Of a stretch of DNA of 64,000 bases, positions 6,873 to 15,564 are shown one piece after another. The stretch lies in contig NZ_CP163443.1 in NCBI RefSeq assembly GCF_041053055.1, positions 10,398,394 to 10,462,393 of the forward strand, read 5' to 3'. The DNA is from Streptomyces sp. R41. Its GTDB lineage: Bacteria > Actinomycetota > Actinomycetes > Streptomycetales > Streptomycetaceae. Position numbers and translations under genes: made by a program. The notes under the pieces are model-generated. The model was not told the DNA's origin. It made no database searches and was given only the letters and a program-made list of their open reading frames with translations. Positions within the stretch are counted from its first letter, which is position 1. Each line of letters opens with the position of its first letter.

Positions 6873-9476
6873 GTGCCAGGGAAATCTGTCGAAGTCTTGA
6901 CGGCCGATCCGGCTGATATATCGGCCCTCCAGGACGGCGGGGACAGCGGCCCGGCGACCGGCACCGAAAGGCTTCTGGCCGAGGTTCTGGCCGGCGTCGT
7001 GCGCGTCCAGCAGGTGCCGGTCGACAGCCACTTCTTCAACGACCTGGGCGCCGATTCCCTGGTGATGGCCCAGTTCTGCGCGCGGGTCAGAAAGCGGGCG
7101 GACCTGCCGACGGCGTCGATGAAGGACATCTACCGGCACCCCACCATCCGGAGCCTGGCCACCGCGCTCGCCGACGCCGCGCCCACCCCCGTCCCGTCCC
7201 CGGCTGCGGAGGTGCCGCCACCGGCGCACACACCGACCGCCGTGGGGGCATCGACCGAGGTGGCCGCAGCCGCCGGTACACGGCGCTTCGTCATCTGCGG
7301 AATGCTGCAGTTCCTGATCTTCCTCGGCTATTCCTGCCTCGCCGCCCTCGCCGCCGCGGAAGGCCACGAGTGGATCTCCGCAGGCTCGGGCCTGTTCGAC
7401 GTCTACCTGCGGTCGGTCCTGTTCGCCGGCGCCGGCTTCCTGGGCCTGTGCACCTTCCCGATCGTGGCGAAGTGGACACTCATCGGCCGCTGGCGATCGG
7501 GCGAGTTCCCCCTGTGGGGCATGGCCTATCTGCGTTTCTGGGTCGTCAAGACCCTGATCCGCACCAGCCCCCTACGCCTGTTCACCGGTTCACCGCTCTA
7601 CGTGCTCTACCTCAGGGCGCTCGGCGCACGGATCGGCAAAGGTGTCACGATCCTCTCCCACACGATCCCGGTCTGCACCGACCTGCTCACCATCGGTGAG
7701 GGCACGATCATCCGCAAAGACGTGCTTCTGTCCTGCTACCGCGCCCACGCCGGCGTGATCCAGACCGGCCCGGTCACCCTCGGCAGCAACGTGCTCGTCA
7801 GCGAGCACACGGTCCTCGACATCGAGACCTCGATGGGCGACTGCGCCCAGCTGGGCCACGCCTCTTCTCTGCACACCGGACAGCGGGTGCCCGACGGCGA
7901 ACGCCGGCACGGCTCGCCGGCGCAGCCGACCGAGGTGGACTACCGGACGGTCGGACCCGCCGACTGCCCCACCTCCAAAAGGACCGCCTACTGCGCTCTG
8001 CAGCTGCTCAATCTGCTCGTGGTGTATCTGCCGCTGGCGATGGGCGGCGTGAGCGTCCTGCTCACCGGCGTTCCGCAGCTTCAGGGGCTCCTGAACCCCA
8101 AGCCGGTGACCAGCCCGGCGTTCTATGCCGATGCCCTGGCCACCTCCCTGGTCTTGTTCTTCGGCTCCCTGCTCGCCGGCCTCCTCGTCGTGGGCATCGT
8201 GCCGCGTGTCCTCAACCGGGCCATCACGCCCGGCAAGGTCTATCCGCTCTACGGCGTCCACTACGGCATCCAGCGGGCGATCGCGCTGATGACCAACAGG
8301 AAGTCCTTCAACACGCTCTTCGGCGACAGCTCCGGCATCGTCCACTACCTGCGCTACCTCGGATACGACCTGTCACGCGTCGAGCAGACCGGGTCGAACT
8401 TCGGCACCGAAGTGCAGCACGAGAACCCCTACCTGAGCGCTGTCGGCACCGGCACCATGATCGCCGACGGACTGTCCCTCATGAACGCCGACTTCTCGAG
8501 CACGTCCTTCCGTGTGTCCCGCACGTCGATCGGGCCCCGTAACTTCCTCGGAAACCGCATCGCCTACCCCTCACGGGGCAAGACCGGCGACAACTGCCTG
8601 CTCGCGACGAAGGTCATGGTTCCGATCGACGGACCGGTGCGCGAAGGCGTGGGCCTGCTGGGCTCACCCAGCTTCGAGATCCCGCGCACGGTGATGCGTG
8701 ACAGCCGGTTCAACCACCTTCAGACCGGCGACGAGCTGCGCCGCCGCCTGGCCGCGAAGAACAGGCACAATGCCGCGACCGCCGGCCTGTACCTGCTGGC
8801 GCGGTTGATCCACTTCTTCGTGATCACCCTCATCACCATGGGCGCGGTCGATCTCTACCCCTCGCTCGGCGCACTGGCGATCGCACTGGCCAGCGTCCTC
8901 GCCCTTGCCTTCACCGTCGTCTACTTCGCGCTGATCGAAAGGGCCTCCACTGGATTCAAGCCTCAAAAGCCGCTGTACTGCTCGATCTACGAGCCTGCCT
9001 TCTGGCGCCATGAACGCTTCTGGAAGTTGGCCTCGATCGACTACATCCAGGTCTTCGACGGCACCCCCTTCAAGAACGTGATCTGGCGGCTGCTGGGAGC
9101 CCGGATCGGCAAGCGGGTCTTCGACGACGGCTGCTTCTTCCCGGAGCGCACCCTCGTCACCATCGGCGACGACAGCACGCTGAACGCGGGGACCGTGGTC
9201 CAGTGCCACTCGCAGGAGGACGGCGCCTTCAAGTCCGACTGCAGCGCCGTCGGCAGCGGCTGCACCCTCGGGGTCGGCGCCTTCGTCCACTACGGCGTGA
9301 CGATCGGCCACGGCGCCGTGCTCGCCCCCGACTCCTTCCTCATGAAGGGCGAGGAAATCCCCTCACGCGCCCAGTGGGGCGGCAACCCGGCCCGGGAAAT
9401 GCCGGACCACATACCCCACCTCGAGGGCCGTCCAGAACACAACGCCGCTCACGCCTCCCCGGCACGCGGCAACTGA
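6873..9476 (+). CDS. carrier protein-membrane-tandem hexapeptide protein, Pls C-terminal type
   Basis: An 867-residue protein. Residues 30-100 form a peptidyl carrier domain (NDLGADSLVMAQ, phosphopantetheine Ser62). Three pairs of membrane segments follow (about 137-162/176-203, 377-401/420-446, 638-660/663-690). They alternate with three left-handed-beta-helix-like soluble domains (about 245-335, 500-605, 735-840; for example IGHGAVLAPDSFLMKGEEIP). This is the layout of epsilon-poly-L-lysine synthetase (Pls) after its adenylation domain; in Pls the soluble domains iteratively form isopeptide bonds at the membrane. Here the adenylation domain is absent and is supplied by the next gene, 36 nt downstream. 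GTG 6873 has AAGGAG five bases upstream. The likely job is iterative coupling of a diamino acid. Confidence 0.85.
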   Translation: MPGKSVEVLTADPADISALQDGGDSGPATGTERLLAEVLAGVVRVQQVPVDSHFFNDLGADSLVMAQFCARVRKRADLPTASMKDIYRHPTIRSLATALADAAPTPVPSPAAEVPPPAHTPTAVGASTEVAAAAGTRRFVICGMLQFLIFLGYSCLAALAAAEGHEWISAGSGLFDVYLRSVLFAGAGFLGLCTFPIVAKWTLIGRWRSGEFPLWGMAYLRFWVVKTLIRTSPLRLFTGSPLYVLYLRALGARIGKGVTILSHTIPVCTDLLTIGEGTIIRKDVLLSCYRAHAGVIQTGPVTLGSNVLVSEHTVLDIETSMGDCAQLGHASSLHTGQRVPDGERRHGSPAQPTEVDYRTVGPADCPTSKRTAYCALQLLNLLVVYLPLAMGGVSVLLTGVPQLQGLLNPKPVTSPAFYADALATSLVLFFGSLLAGLLVVGIVPRVLNRAITPGKVYPLYGVHYGIQRAIALMTNRKSFNTLFGDSSGIVHYLRYLGYDLSRVEQTGSNFGTEVQHENPYLSAVGTGTMIADGLSLMNADFSSTSFRVSRTSIGPRNFLGNRIAYPSRGKTGDNCLLATKVMVPIDGPVREGVGLLGSPSFEIPRTVMRDSRFNHLQTGDELRRRLAAKNRHNAATAGLYLLARLIHFFVITLITMGAVDLYPSLGALAIALASVLALAFTVVYFALIERASTGFKPQKPLYCSIYEPAFWRHERFWKLASIDYIQVFDGTPFKNVIWRLLGARIGKRVFDDGCFFPERTLVTIGDDSTLNAGTVVQCHSQEDGAFKSDCSAVGSGCTLGVGAFVHYGVTIGHGAVLAPDSFLMKGEEIPSRAQWGGNPAREMPDHIPHLEGRPEHNAAHASPARGN

Positions 9477-9512
9477 CACCGCGACACCAGCAACAAGCAA
9501 AGGAACGACCCG

Positions 9513-12026
9513 ATGGCAACGCATGTGAGTCGCACCCAGACCGGCCGGGAGTACTGGCGCGGCGTACTGGCAGCCGGCGGATTCACCCCCGCCCCACGCT
9601 GGACCCTCCACCCGGTGACCGGCGTGGGGGAGTACGAGACACAGGCCCCCCACGACACCGTGACCGGGCTGCGCCGGCTGGCGGACGAGCTGGCGGTGCC
9701 GCTCAGTTCACTTCTGCTGGCCGCGCACGCCAAGGTGCTCGCGGCGCTGTCCGGGGAGCAGGAGATCACCACCGGCTACGTCGGCGAGGGCGGCAGCGCG
9801 CTGCCGTGCCGGCTCACCACCGCACTCGCCTCATGGCGGGAACTGCTGCACCACACCCACCAGGTCGCCGCTGAATTGCTGGCACACCAGGACGTCCCGG
9901 CCGAGGACATTGACGCTCTGCGGCGCGAACTGGGCCTGACCGGACCGTCGTTCGAGACCGTCCTCGATCCCACCACCATCGATGGAGACCTCACCGGGGA
10001 CACCGCGCTGCGGATGGGCATCGGCCACCGCGACGGCCGGCTCGTACTGCGGCTGAACTACCGCACCGACAGGCTCGACACCGACAGCGCCGCCCGCATC
10101 GCCGGCTATCACCTGACCGCGCTCGCGCTGATGACCGCCGGCCCCGATGCCGAACACGCACGCCAGAGCCTGCTGTCCGCCGAAGAGCTGCGCTTCCAGC
10201 TCGAACAACTGGCTGGACCGGACCGGGAGTTGCCGAGTGCGCGGGTGCATGAGCTGTTCGAGGACCGGGTGCGGACGCATCCCGATGCCGTTGCAGCCGA
10301 GCAGGCCGGCCGGCAGTGGACCTATAGGGAGCTCAACGCCCGGGCAAACCGGCTGGCACGCGCCCTTGCAGCCCGGGGGCTTGCCCGCGAAGGCGTCGTC
10401 GCGGTGGTGACCGAACGCAACCTCAACTGGCTGGCCGCCGTCATCGCGGTCTTCAAAGCCGGAGGGGTCTACCTCCCCATCGAGCCGCACTTCCCGGCCG
10501 CCCGCATCGCCGCCACCCTCTCCCGCGCCGAATGCTCCCTGGTGCTGACCGAACCCGGCAGCACCACCACCCTCGACCAGGCACTCGATTCCCTGCCCGG
10601 CGTCGAGAGGCTCTTCGTCGACACGGCCTACGAAGAAGACCACGCCGACGACGACCCCGGCATCCACGTCACGCCCGACCAGCTCGCCTACATCTACTTC
10701 ACCTCCGGTTCCACCGGTGAGCCGAAGGGAGCCATGTGCGAACACGCAGGCATGCTCAACCACCTGTACGCCAAGATCGACGACCTCCAGATCGGCGAGG
10801 GACAGGTGGTCGCCCAGACCGCGCCGCAGTGTTTCGACATCTCCCTGTGGCAACTGCTCTCCGCGCTACTGGTCGGCGGGCAGATCCTGCTGGTCGAACA
10901 GGACGTCATCCTCGACGTCCCCCGCTTCCTCGACACCATCACCGACGGCAGGGTCACCGTCCTGCAGGTCGTGCCCTCCTACCTCGAAGCCGTCCTGACC
11001 GAGCTCGAACAGCGCCCCCGTACGCTGCCCGACCTGCGGTACGTGTCGGTCACCGGGGAGGCGCTGAAGAAGGAACTCGCCGAGCGCTGGTTCACCGCTC
11101 AGCCCCGGACCCGGCTGGTCAACGCCTACGGGCTCACCGAAACGTCGGACGACACCAACCACGACGTGATGGACCGGGCGCCGGAACGCATCCTGCTCGG
11201 CCACGCGGTCAACAACGTGCACGTCTACGTCGTCGACGAACACCTCACACCGGTGCCACTGGGTGCCCCGGGCGTGATCGCGTTCTCCGGGGTCTGCGTC
11301 GGCCGCGGCTACATCAACGACCCCGAACGCACCCACGCGGCCTACCTGGCCGATCCGCACCGCGCCGGCACGCGGCTCTACGTCGGCGGCGACTACGGCC
11401 GCTGGCACCCTTCGGGGAAGCTGGAGTTCCTCGGCCGCCGTGACGCCCAGGTCAAGATCCGCGGGTTCCGCATCGAGATCGGCGAGATCGAGAACACTCT
11501 GCTCCGCCTCCCCGGTGTCCGCGACGGCGCGGTGGTGGTCGCCGAACGCGCCGACCAGAGCAAGCACCTGGTCGCCTTCTACTCCGGCCCCAAGCCCCTC
11601 GACACCGGGACCCTCGCCGACCGGATGGGGGCCTCGCTGCCCGACTACATGGTCCCGGCGGCCTTCCACTGGCGCGAAAACCTGCCGCTGACCGTCAACG
11701 GCAAGATCGACAAGAAGGCACTGACGGCGCTCGCCGCGGACCTCGCCACCACCGAGGACGACCACGAGCCGCCGGCCACACCGACCGAGCGGCGGCTGGC
11801 GGCCGCCTGGGGACACGTCCTCAGCGTCCCGCAGGACCGGATCGGACGCCGAGACCACTTCTTCGACCGCGGCGGCACCTCCCTCTCGGCGGTGAAGCTC
11901 GCCGTCGCCCTGGACCGCGCCGTGTCCCTCAAGGACGTCACCGCACACCCGGTCCTCACCGACCTCGCCGCCCTGGTCGACAACCGACCCGAGCGTCGCG
12001 CAACCGAACCGATGACCTCCTCCTGA
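9513..12026 (+). CDS. NRPS module: truncated C-A-T
   Basis: An 837-residue protein. Residues 1-225 resemble only the C-terminal lobe of a condensation domain and lack HHxxxDG, so catalysis there is unlikely. Residues 240-745 are a full adenylation domain (YFTSGSTGEPKGAM at 396-408, NAYGLTET, YVGGDYGRW, catalytic Lys in NGKIDK). Residues 755-825 are a carrier domain (DRGGTSLSAVK, Ser790). Pocket residues aligned by eye to GrsA read D-I-W-Q-S-T-A-D-D-K; the two Asp suit a second amine, but I cannot assign the substrate from the code alone. Genomic context points to Dap. It likely loads its own carrier or that of the upstream membrane protein. Confidence 0.9.
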   Translation: MATHVSRTQTGREYWRGVLAAGGFTPAPRWTLHPVTGVGEYETQAPHDTVTGLRRLADELAVPLSSLLLAAHAKVLAALSGEQEITTGYVGEGGSALPCRLTTALASWRELLHHTHQVAAELLAHQDVPAEDIDALRRELGLTGPSFETVLDPTTIDGDLTGDTALRMGIGHRDGRLVLRLNYRTDRLDTDSAARIAGYHLTALALMTAGPDAEHARQSLLSAEELRFQLEQLAGPDRELPSARVHELFEDRVRTHPDAVAAEQAGRQWTYRELNARANRLARALAARGLAREGVVAVVTERNLNWLAAVIAVFKAGGVYLPIEPHFPAARIAATLSRAECSLVLTEPGSTTTLDQALDSLPGVERLFVDTAYEEDHADDDPGIHVTPDQLAYIYFTSGSTGEPKGAMCEHAGMLNHLYAKIDDLQIGEGQVVAQTAPQCFDISLWQLLSALLVGGQILLVEQDVILDVPRFLDTITDGRVTVLQVVPSYLEAVLTELEQRPRTLPDLRYVSVTGEALKKELAERWFTAQPRTRLVNAYGLTETSDDTNHDVMDRAPERILLGHAVNNVHVYVVDEHLTPVPLGAPGVIAFSGVCVGRGYINDPERTHAAYLADPHRAGTRLYVGGDYGRWHPSGKLEFLGRRDAQVKIRGFRIEIGEIENTLLRLPGVRDGAVVVAERADQSKHLVAFYSGPKPLDTGTLADRMGASLPDYMVPAAFHWRENLPLTVNGKIDKKALTALAADLATTEDDHEPPATPTERRLAAAWGHVLSVPQDRIGRRDHFFDRGGTSLSAVKLAVALDRAVSLKDVTAHPVLTDLAALVDNRPERRATEPMTSS

Positions 12027-12049
12027 ACCGCATCGAAAGGAAAAGCACC

Positions 12050-13054
12050 ATGTCCTACCCGACCACGGCGTCGCTCCTCAAGCTGGACCTGAACCCCGGC
12101 AAGCCCGCGATCCTGTACACCGAGACCCCTGACGACGTGTCGACCTGGGCGGCCGAACACCATCGCGCACTGCGCACTCTCGTCACCGAACATGGCTCGG
12201 TCCTCATCCGCGGCCTGCGACTGCGCGACGCGGACCGGGCGTGCGCCCTTCTCCAGCGCCTGGCCCCGGCCCTGATGACAGACAAGGAAGCCTTCGCCCC
12301 CCGCCAGACCTACGCCTCGGGCGTGTACTCCTCCTCGGCATGGCCACCGAACCAGCCGATGTGCATGCACCACGAACTCAGCTACACCCTCCAGCCCCCC
12401 GGTCTCATGCTGTTCGCCTGCCTGACCGCACCCACCACCGGCGGAGCCACCGCCCTCGCCGACGCCCCCACCGTCCTCGAGGCACTGCCCACCGAGCTGG
12501 TCCACCGCTTCGAACAGGAAGGCTGGCTGCTCACCCGCACCTACAACGACGAGATCGGCGCCCCTTACGCCGAGGCCTTCGGCACCGACGACCGGAGGGC
12601 CATCGAGGACTACTGCCGCACAAACGCCATCGAATTCGCCTGGCAACCCGACGGCGGCCTGCGCACCCGCCAGCACCGCCCCGCCGTGACGGTCCACCCG
12701 CTCACCGGCCGCCGCTGCTGGTTCAACCAGATCGCCTTCCTCAACGAATGGACGATCGAACCCGAAATCCGCGAATACCTCATCGACGTCTACGGCGCCG
12801 AGCAACTGCCCTTCAACACCCGCTTCGGAGGCGGCGACCCCATCGGCCCCGACATCATCCAACTCCTCAACGACACCTACACCGCCCACACCGCCCGCGA
12901 GCCGTGGCAGGCCGGCGACCTCATGCTCGTCGACAATGTGCTCACCGCCCACAGCAGGGAGGCCTTCCAAGGACCACGCGAGGTACTCGTCGCCATGGCC
13001 GAGCCGCTGCGCCCGGCCGAGTGTCCGCCGACCGCCGAGGTGAGCGCCGGATGA
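12050..13054 (+). CDS. TauD/SyrP-like Fe(II)/2-oxoglutarate oxygenase
   Basis: A 334-residue TauD-family protein. The iron ligands appear as His107-x-Glu109 in MCMHHELSYT and a distal His near 301 in NVLTAHSREAF, with a 2-oxoglutarate-binding Arg in GPREVLV. The HxE variant and the HHELSY context resemble SyrP, which hydroxylates an aspartyl residue on a carrier protein. An AAAGGA ribosome site precedes ATG 12050. It sits 23 nt after the NRPS gene and overlaps sbnB by 4 nt (ATGA), so it is translationally coupled. The likely role is hydroxylation of carrier-bound Dap or of a precursor; this is inference. Confidence 0.87.
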   Translation: MSYPTTASLLKLDLNPGKPAILYTETPDDVSTWAAEHHRALRTLVTEHGSVLIRGLRLRDADRACALLQRLAPALMTDKEAFAPRQTYASGVYSSSAWPPNQPMCMHHELSYTLQPPGLMLFACLTAPTTGGATALADAPTVLEALPTELVHRFEQEGWLLTRTYNDEIGAPYAEAFGTDDRRAIEDYCRTNAIEFAWQPDGGLRTRQHRPAVTVHPLTGRRCWFNQIAFLNEWTIEPEIREYLIDVYGAEQLPFNTRFGGGDPIGPDIIQLLNDTYTAHTAREPWQAGDLMLVDNVLTAHSREAFQGPREVLVAMAEPLRPAECPPTAEVSAG

Positions 13055-14121
13055 CCACCGTCCGTTCCAACGCAATCGAGCCTGCCATGTCCCAGCCGCA
13101 CACCGTGCCACCGTTCGCAGTGATCTCCGGCGCCCAGGTCCAGCACGCCCTGCGGGACCGGGAAAAACAGATCGTGGAGCTCATCGAGGCCACCTACCAA
13201 CTGCACGCCGCCGGAGAGTCGGTCAACCCGCCCTCGTACTTCCTGCGGTTCCCCGACCGCCCCTCCTCCCGGATCATCGCGCTGCCCGCCTCGATCGGCG
13301 GGCAGGTGCGGGTGGACGGCCTCAAATGGATCTCCAGCTTCCCCGACAACGTCCAGGCCGGCATCCCCAGGGCCTCCGCAGTCCTGATCCTCAACGACCA
13401 CGACACCGGCTACCCCTTCGCCTGCCTGGAAAGCTCCATCATCAGCGCCACCAGAACGGCCGCATCCGCGGCACTGGCCGCCGACCGCCTCACCCGCACC
13501 CGACAACGCCCCACGCGCATCGGGTTCTTCGGCACGGGCCTGATCGCCCGCTACATCCACACCTTCCTGACCGCCGTGGGCTGGTCCTTCGACGAGACCG
13601 CCGTCCACGACCTGTCACCCGACAGCGCCGCCGGCTTCCGCGACTACCTCCAACAGACCTCCGCCGCCGGACAGATCACCGTGCACGACAGCCCCGAGGA
13701 ACTCATCCGCTCCAGCGATCTCGTCGTCTTCGCCACCATCGCCGGCGAGCCACACATCAGCGACCCGGCCTGGTTCGACCACAACCCCCTGGTCCTGCAC
13801 GTGTCCCTGCGCGACCTCGCGCCCGAGATCATCCTCGCCTCGACCAACATCGTCGACGACGTCGAACACTGCCTCAAAGCCAACACCTCCCCCCACCTGG
13901 CCGAACAGCTCACCGGCAACCGCGACTTCCTGCACGGCACACTCGCCGACGTCATGACCGGACGGGTGACACCCCCCACCGACCGGCCACTGGTGTTCTC
14001 GCCCTTCGGCCTCGGAGTACTCGACCTCGCCGTCGGCAAATACGTCTACGACGAGATCGCCCGCTCCGGGCAGCTCCACGTCATCGAGGACTTCTTCCAC
14101 GACCTGCGCCGGCACGGATGA
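13051..14121 (+). CDS. sbnB: SbnB-like dehydrogenase for L-2,3-diaminopropionate
   Basis: A 356-residue ornithine cyclodeaminase/mu-crystallin-family protein. The NAD-binding loop reads GFFGTGLIARYIHTF, preceded by a substrate lobe with GLKWISSFPDNVQAGIPRAS. SbnB oxidatively hydrolyses the SbnA product to L-Dap, 2-oxoglutarate and NADH. The N-terminal PPFAVISGAQV and PPSYFLRFPD segments are typical of SbnB rather than true cyclodeaminase. It starts inside the stop of the dioxygenase gene (ATGA). With divergent sbnA at the far end it completes Dap supply for the locus. Confidence 0.9.
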   Translation: MTTVRSNAIEPAMSQPHTVPPFAVISGAQVQHALRDREKQIVELIEATYQLHAAGESVNPPSYFLRFPDRPSSRIIALPASIGGQVRVDGLKWISSFPDNVQAGIPRASAVLILNDHDTGYPFACLESSIISATRTAASAALAADRLTRTRQRPTRIGFFGTGLIARYIHTFLTAVGWSFDETAVHDLSPDSAAGFRDYLQQTSAAGQITVHDSPEELIRSSDLVVFATIAGEPHISDPAWFDHNPLVLHVSLRDLAPEIILASTNIVDDVEHCLKANTSPHLAEQLTGNRDFLHGTLADVMTGRVTPPTDRPLVFSPFGLGVLDLAVGKYVYDEIARSGQLHVIEDFFHDLRRHG

Positions 14122-14397
14122 CCGGCCAGGACTGTTGGAGCCGGCAGCGCTGAAGTGCCGCTCGTGCCAGACGCGCAAGGTCATCGGAGTCAGTGACGTG
14201 GTCGTGGACGGTGTGCCAGAGGGAAGGCCGGAGAGCAACCCGAGGCCACGTTCGGGACGGCTGTCGGGAGACGTCCGGCCGCGGTAGGGAAGCGGCCAAA
14301 ACCGCCCGACGGTTCGCCGGGGCCGATGGTGCGCCCCGGCCGATCGAGGCCCCCGCTTCGCCGGTCACCAGCGTCACCCGGCTTACGGGGGTGCTTC
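14122..14397. other. gap after the Dap locus
   Basis: No supported gene is seen. It separates the convergent sbnB and the parA-associated gene, so a bidirectional terminator is expected here, though I did not find a long perfect hairpin. Confidence 0.3.
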
Positions 14398-14607
14398 TCA
14401 GGGTCGCAGTACTGCGGCGCCGGCGCGCAAGAGCGCGGATACCGGTGGTCCCACCCATCGGGTCAGGTCGCGCGGAAAGGCAGGGTCGAACTCGATGGTC
14501 ACTCGGACGTATCGGGTGTGCAGCTGAGTGATCTTGGTGTGACGGGGTGCGGCGACGTCCGGCACGCGCTGCAATGCGGCCCGGTAGGTGTCCTTGCGCT
14601 GATTCAC
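14398..14607 (-). CDS. small ParA-partner-like protein, possibly truncated
   Basis: A 69-residue protein starting at GTG 14607, overlapping the parA stop by 4 nt (GTGA). It begins NQRKDTYRAALQ and has a TRYVRVTIEFDPAFPRDLTRW stretch (quoted in part), resembling the C-terminal ribbon/helix part of small DNA-binding partners of ParA in Streptomyces elements. The tail PPVSALLRAGAAVLRP looks out of register, so the gene may be truncated or frameshifted. Coupled translation supports a partner role. No enzyme activity is expected. Confidence 0.5.
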   Translation of the reverse strand: MNQRKDTYRAALQRVPDVAAPRHTKITQLHTRYVRVTIEFDPAFPRDLTRWVGPPVSALLRAGAAVLRP

Positions 14608-15233
14608 ACCATCTCCTGACGCTTGATGAGCTCGTCCGCGAGGTCCATGTACGCCGTGCCCTTGACCTGCACCGGGCTACCGAAGGACTGGGCGTACAGG
14701 TCGAGCCGCGGAATATGGGTGGACAACACGTCGAAGCCCCGCTCGGTGAGAGCTTCGCGGGCGTCGGCATCGGGACCGGTGCGCGTGGCGTCGGGACGGT
14801 TTGTGCGGTTCAGCAGGACAGTGGCGCGGGCCGGCTGGGCGCGCAGGGACTGTACGTCGCCCATCTCGCCGCCGATGGGTGCCATGCGATCCAGCTCGAT
14901 GGGGGCCGGGGTCACCGGCACGATCCACTCGCTCGCGTACCGCATGATGCTCCGGGCGATGTGGGCGTGGTCCTCCATCTGCGGGGCGTCGAACACGACG
15001 GCCTGCCGGTTTCCGAGGAAGTCGTTCACGCGCCGGTGCACGTCGCCCACGGGAAGGGCGATCACAGGGAACGGGAAGCCACCTGCCAATTCGCTCCACC
15101 GCAGCGCGGAGGATGCGGGGTCACTGTCCACCAGCAGCGGTGAGATACCCGACTCGTGAAATGCGTGCGCCAGCCAGACTGCGCTGGTCGTCTTTCCCAC
15201 TCCGGGCTTCAGGTTCACAAAGGCATGGCTCAT
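14604..15233 (-). CDS. parA: ParA-family partition ATPase
   Basis: A 209-residue P-loop ATPase. The Walker A is NLKPGVGKTTSAVWLAHAF, a deviant form with K-P-G replacing the usual K-G-G. Other motifs are LLVDSDPASSALRW and VVFDAPQMEDHAHIARSIM. ParA-type ATPases position plasmids, integrative elements or chromosome regions. ATG 15233 was chosen because the motif begins six residues later; the longer frame to 15329 is low-complexity, and no clear ribosome site is seen. A small likely partner is coupled behind it. The pair suggests a plasmid or integrative element passed through this region. Confidence 0.82.
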   Translation of the reverse strand: MSHAFVNLKPGVGKTTSAVWLAHAFHESGISPLLVDSDPASSALRWSELAGGFPFPVIALPVGDVHRRVNDFLGNRQAVVFDAPQMEDHAHIARSIMRYASEWIVPVTPAPIELDRMAPIGGEMGDVQSLRAQPARATVLLNRTNRPDATRTGPDADAREALTERGFDVLSTHIPRLDLYAQSFGSPVQVKGTAYMDLADELIKRQEMV

Positions 15234-15564
15234 CGACACAAGCGTCAACGCTAATGATCGCGAGCGGCTGGCTGCCGTCGGCGCGGGGCACACGGCCTCA
15301 TCGTTCACCCTGGGGCGCCGGTGAATCATTCGTATGGGTCAATGCGGAAGTCGCCAGGCCACGAAGGGACCTTGCGCGGCGGCGGGCACGGCACGAGCAC
15401 CCAAGCGCCGGTCTGCCACCCCGGCTGCCTCTGCCCACGGTCAGGTTGTCGGGACCTTGCGGCCCACCGTCGGCTGAAGCGGGCCTCACCCTGCACCTCT
15501 GGTGAGGCCCGCCCCGCACGGCGAGCCGAAGTGGGCTCTCGCCGGCCGTCATCGACGCAGGGGG
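15234..15564. other. intergenic stretch upstream of parA
   Basis: No convincing gene is seen. It holds the parA promoter region (a TTGACG hexamer lies near 15250 on the minus strand) and the 3' flank of the RibD_C gene. Confidence 0.35.

Noticed and set aside
12241..13050. N-terminal extension of the SbnB-like protein into the dioxygenase gene
   Set aside because: Different frame of the dioxygenase gene, His/Arg/Pro-rich; SbnB homology starts after 13051.
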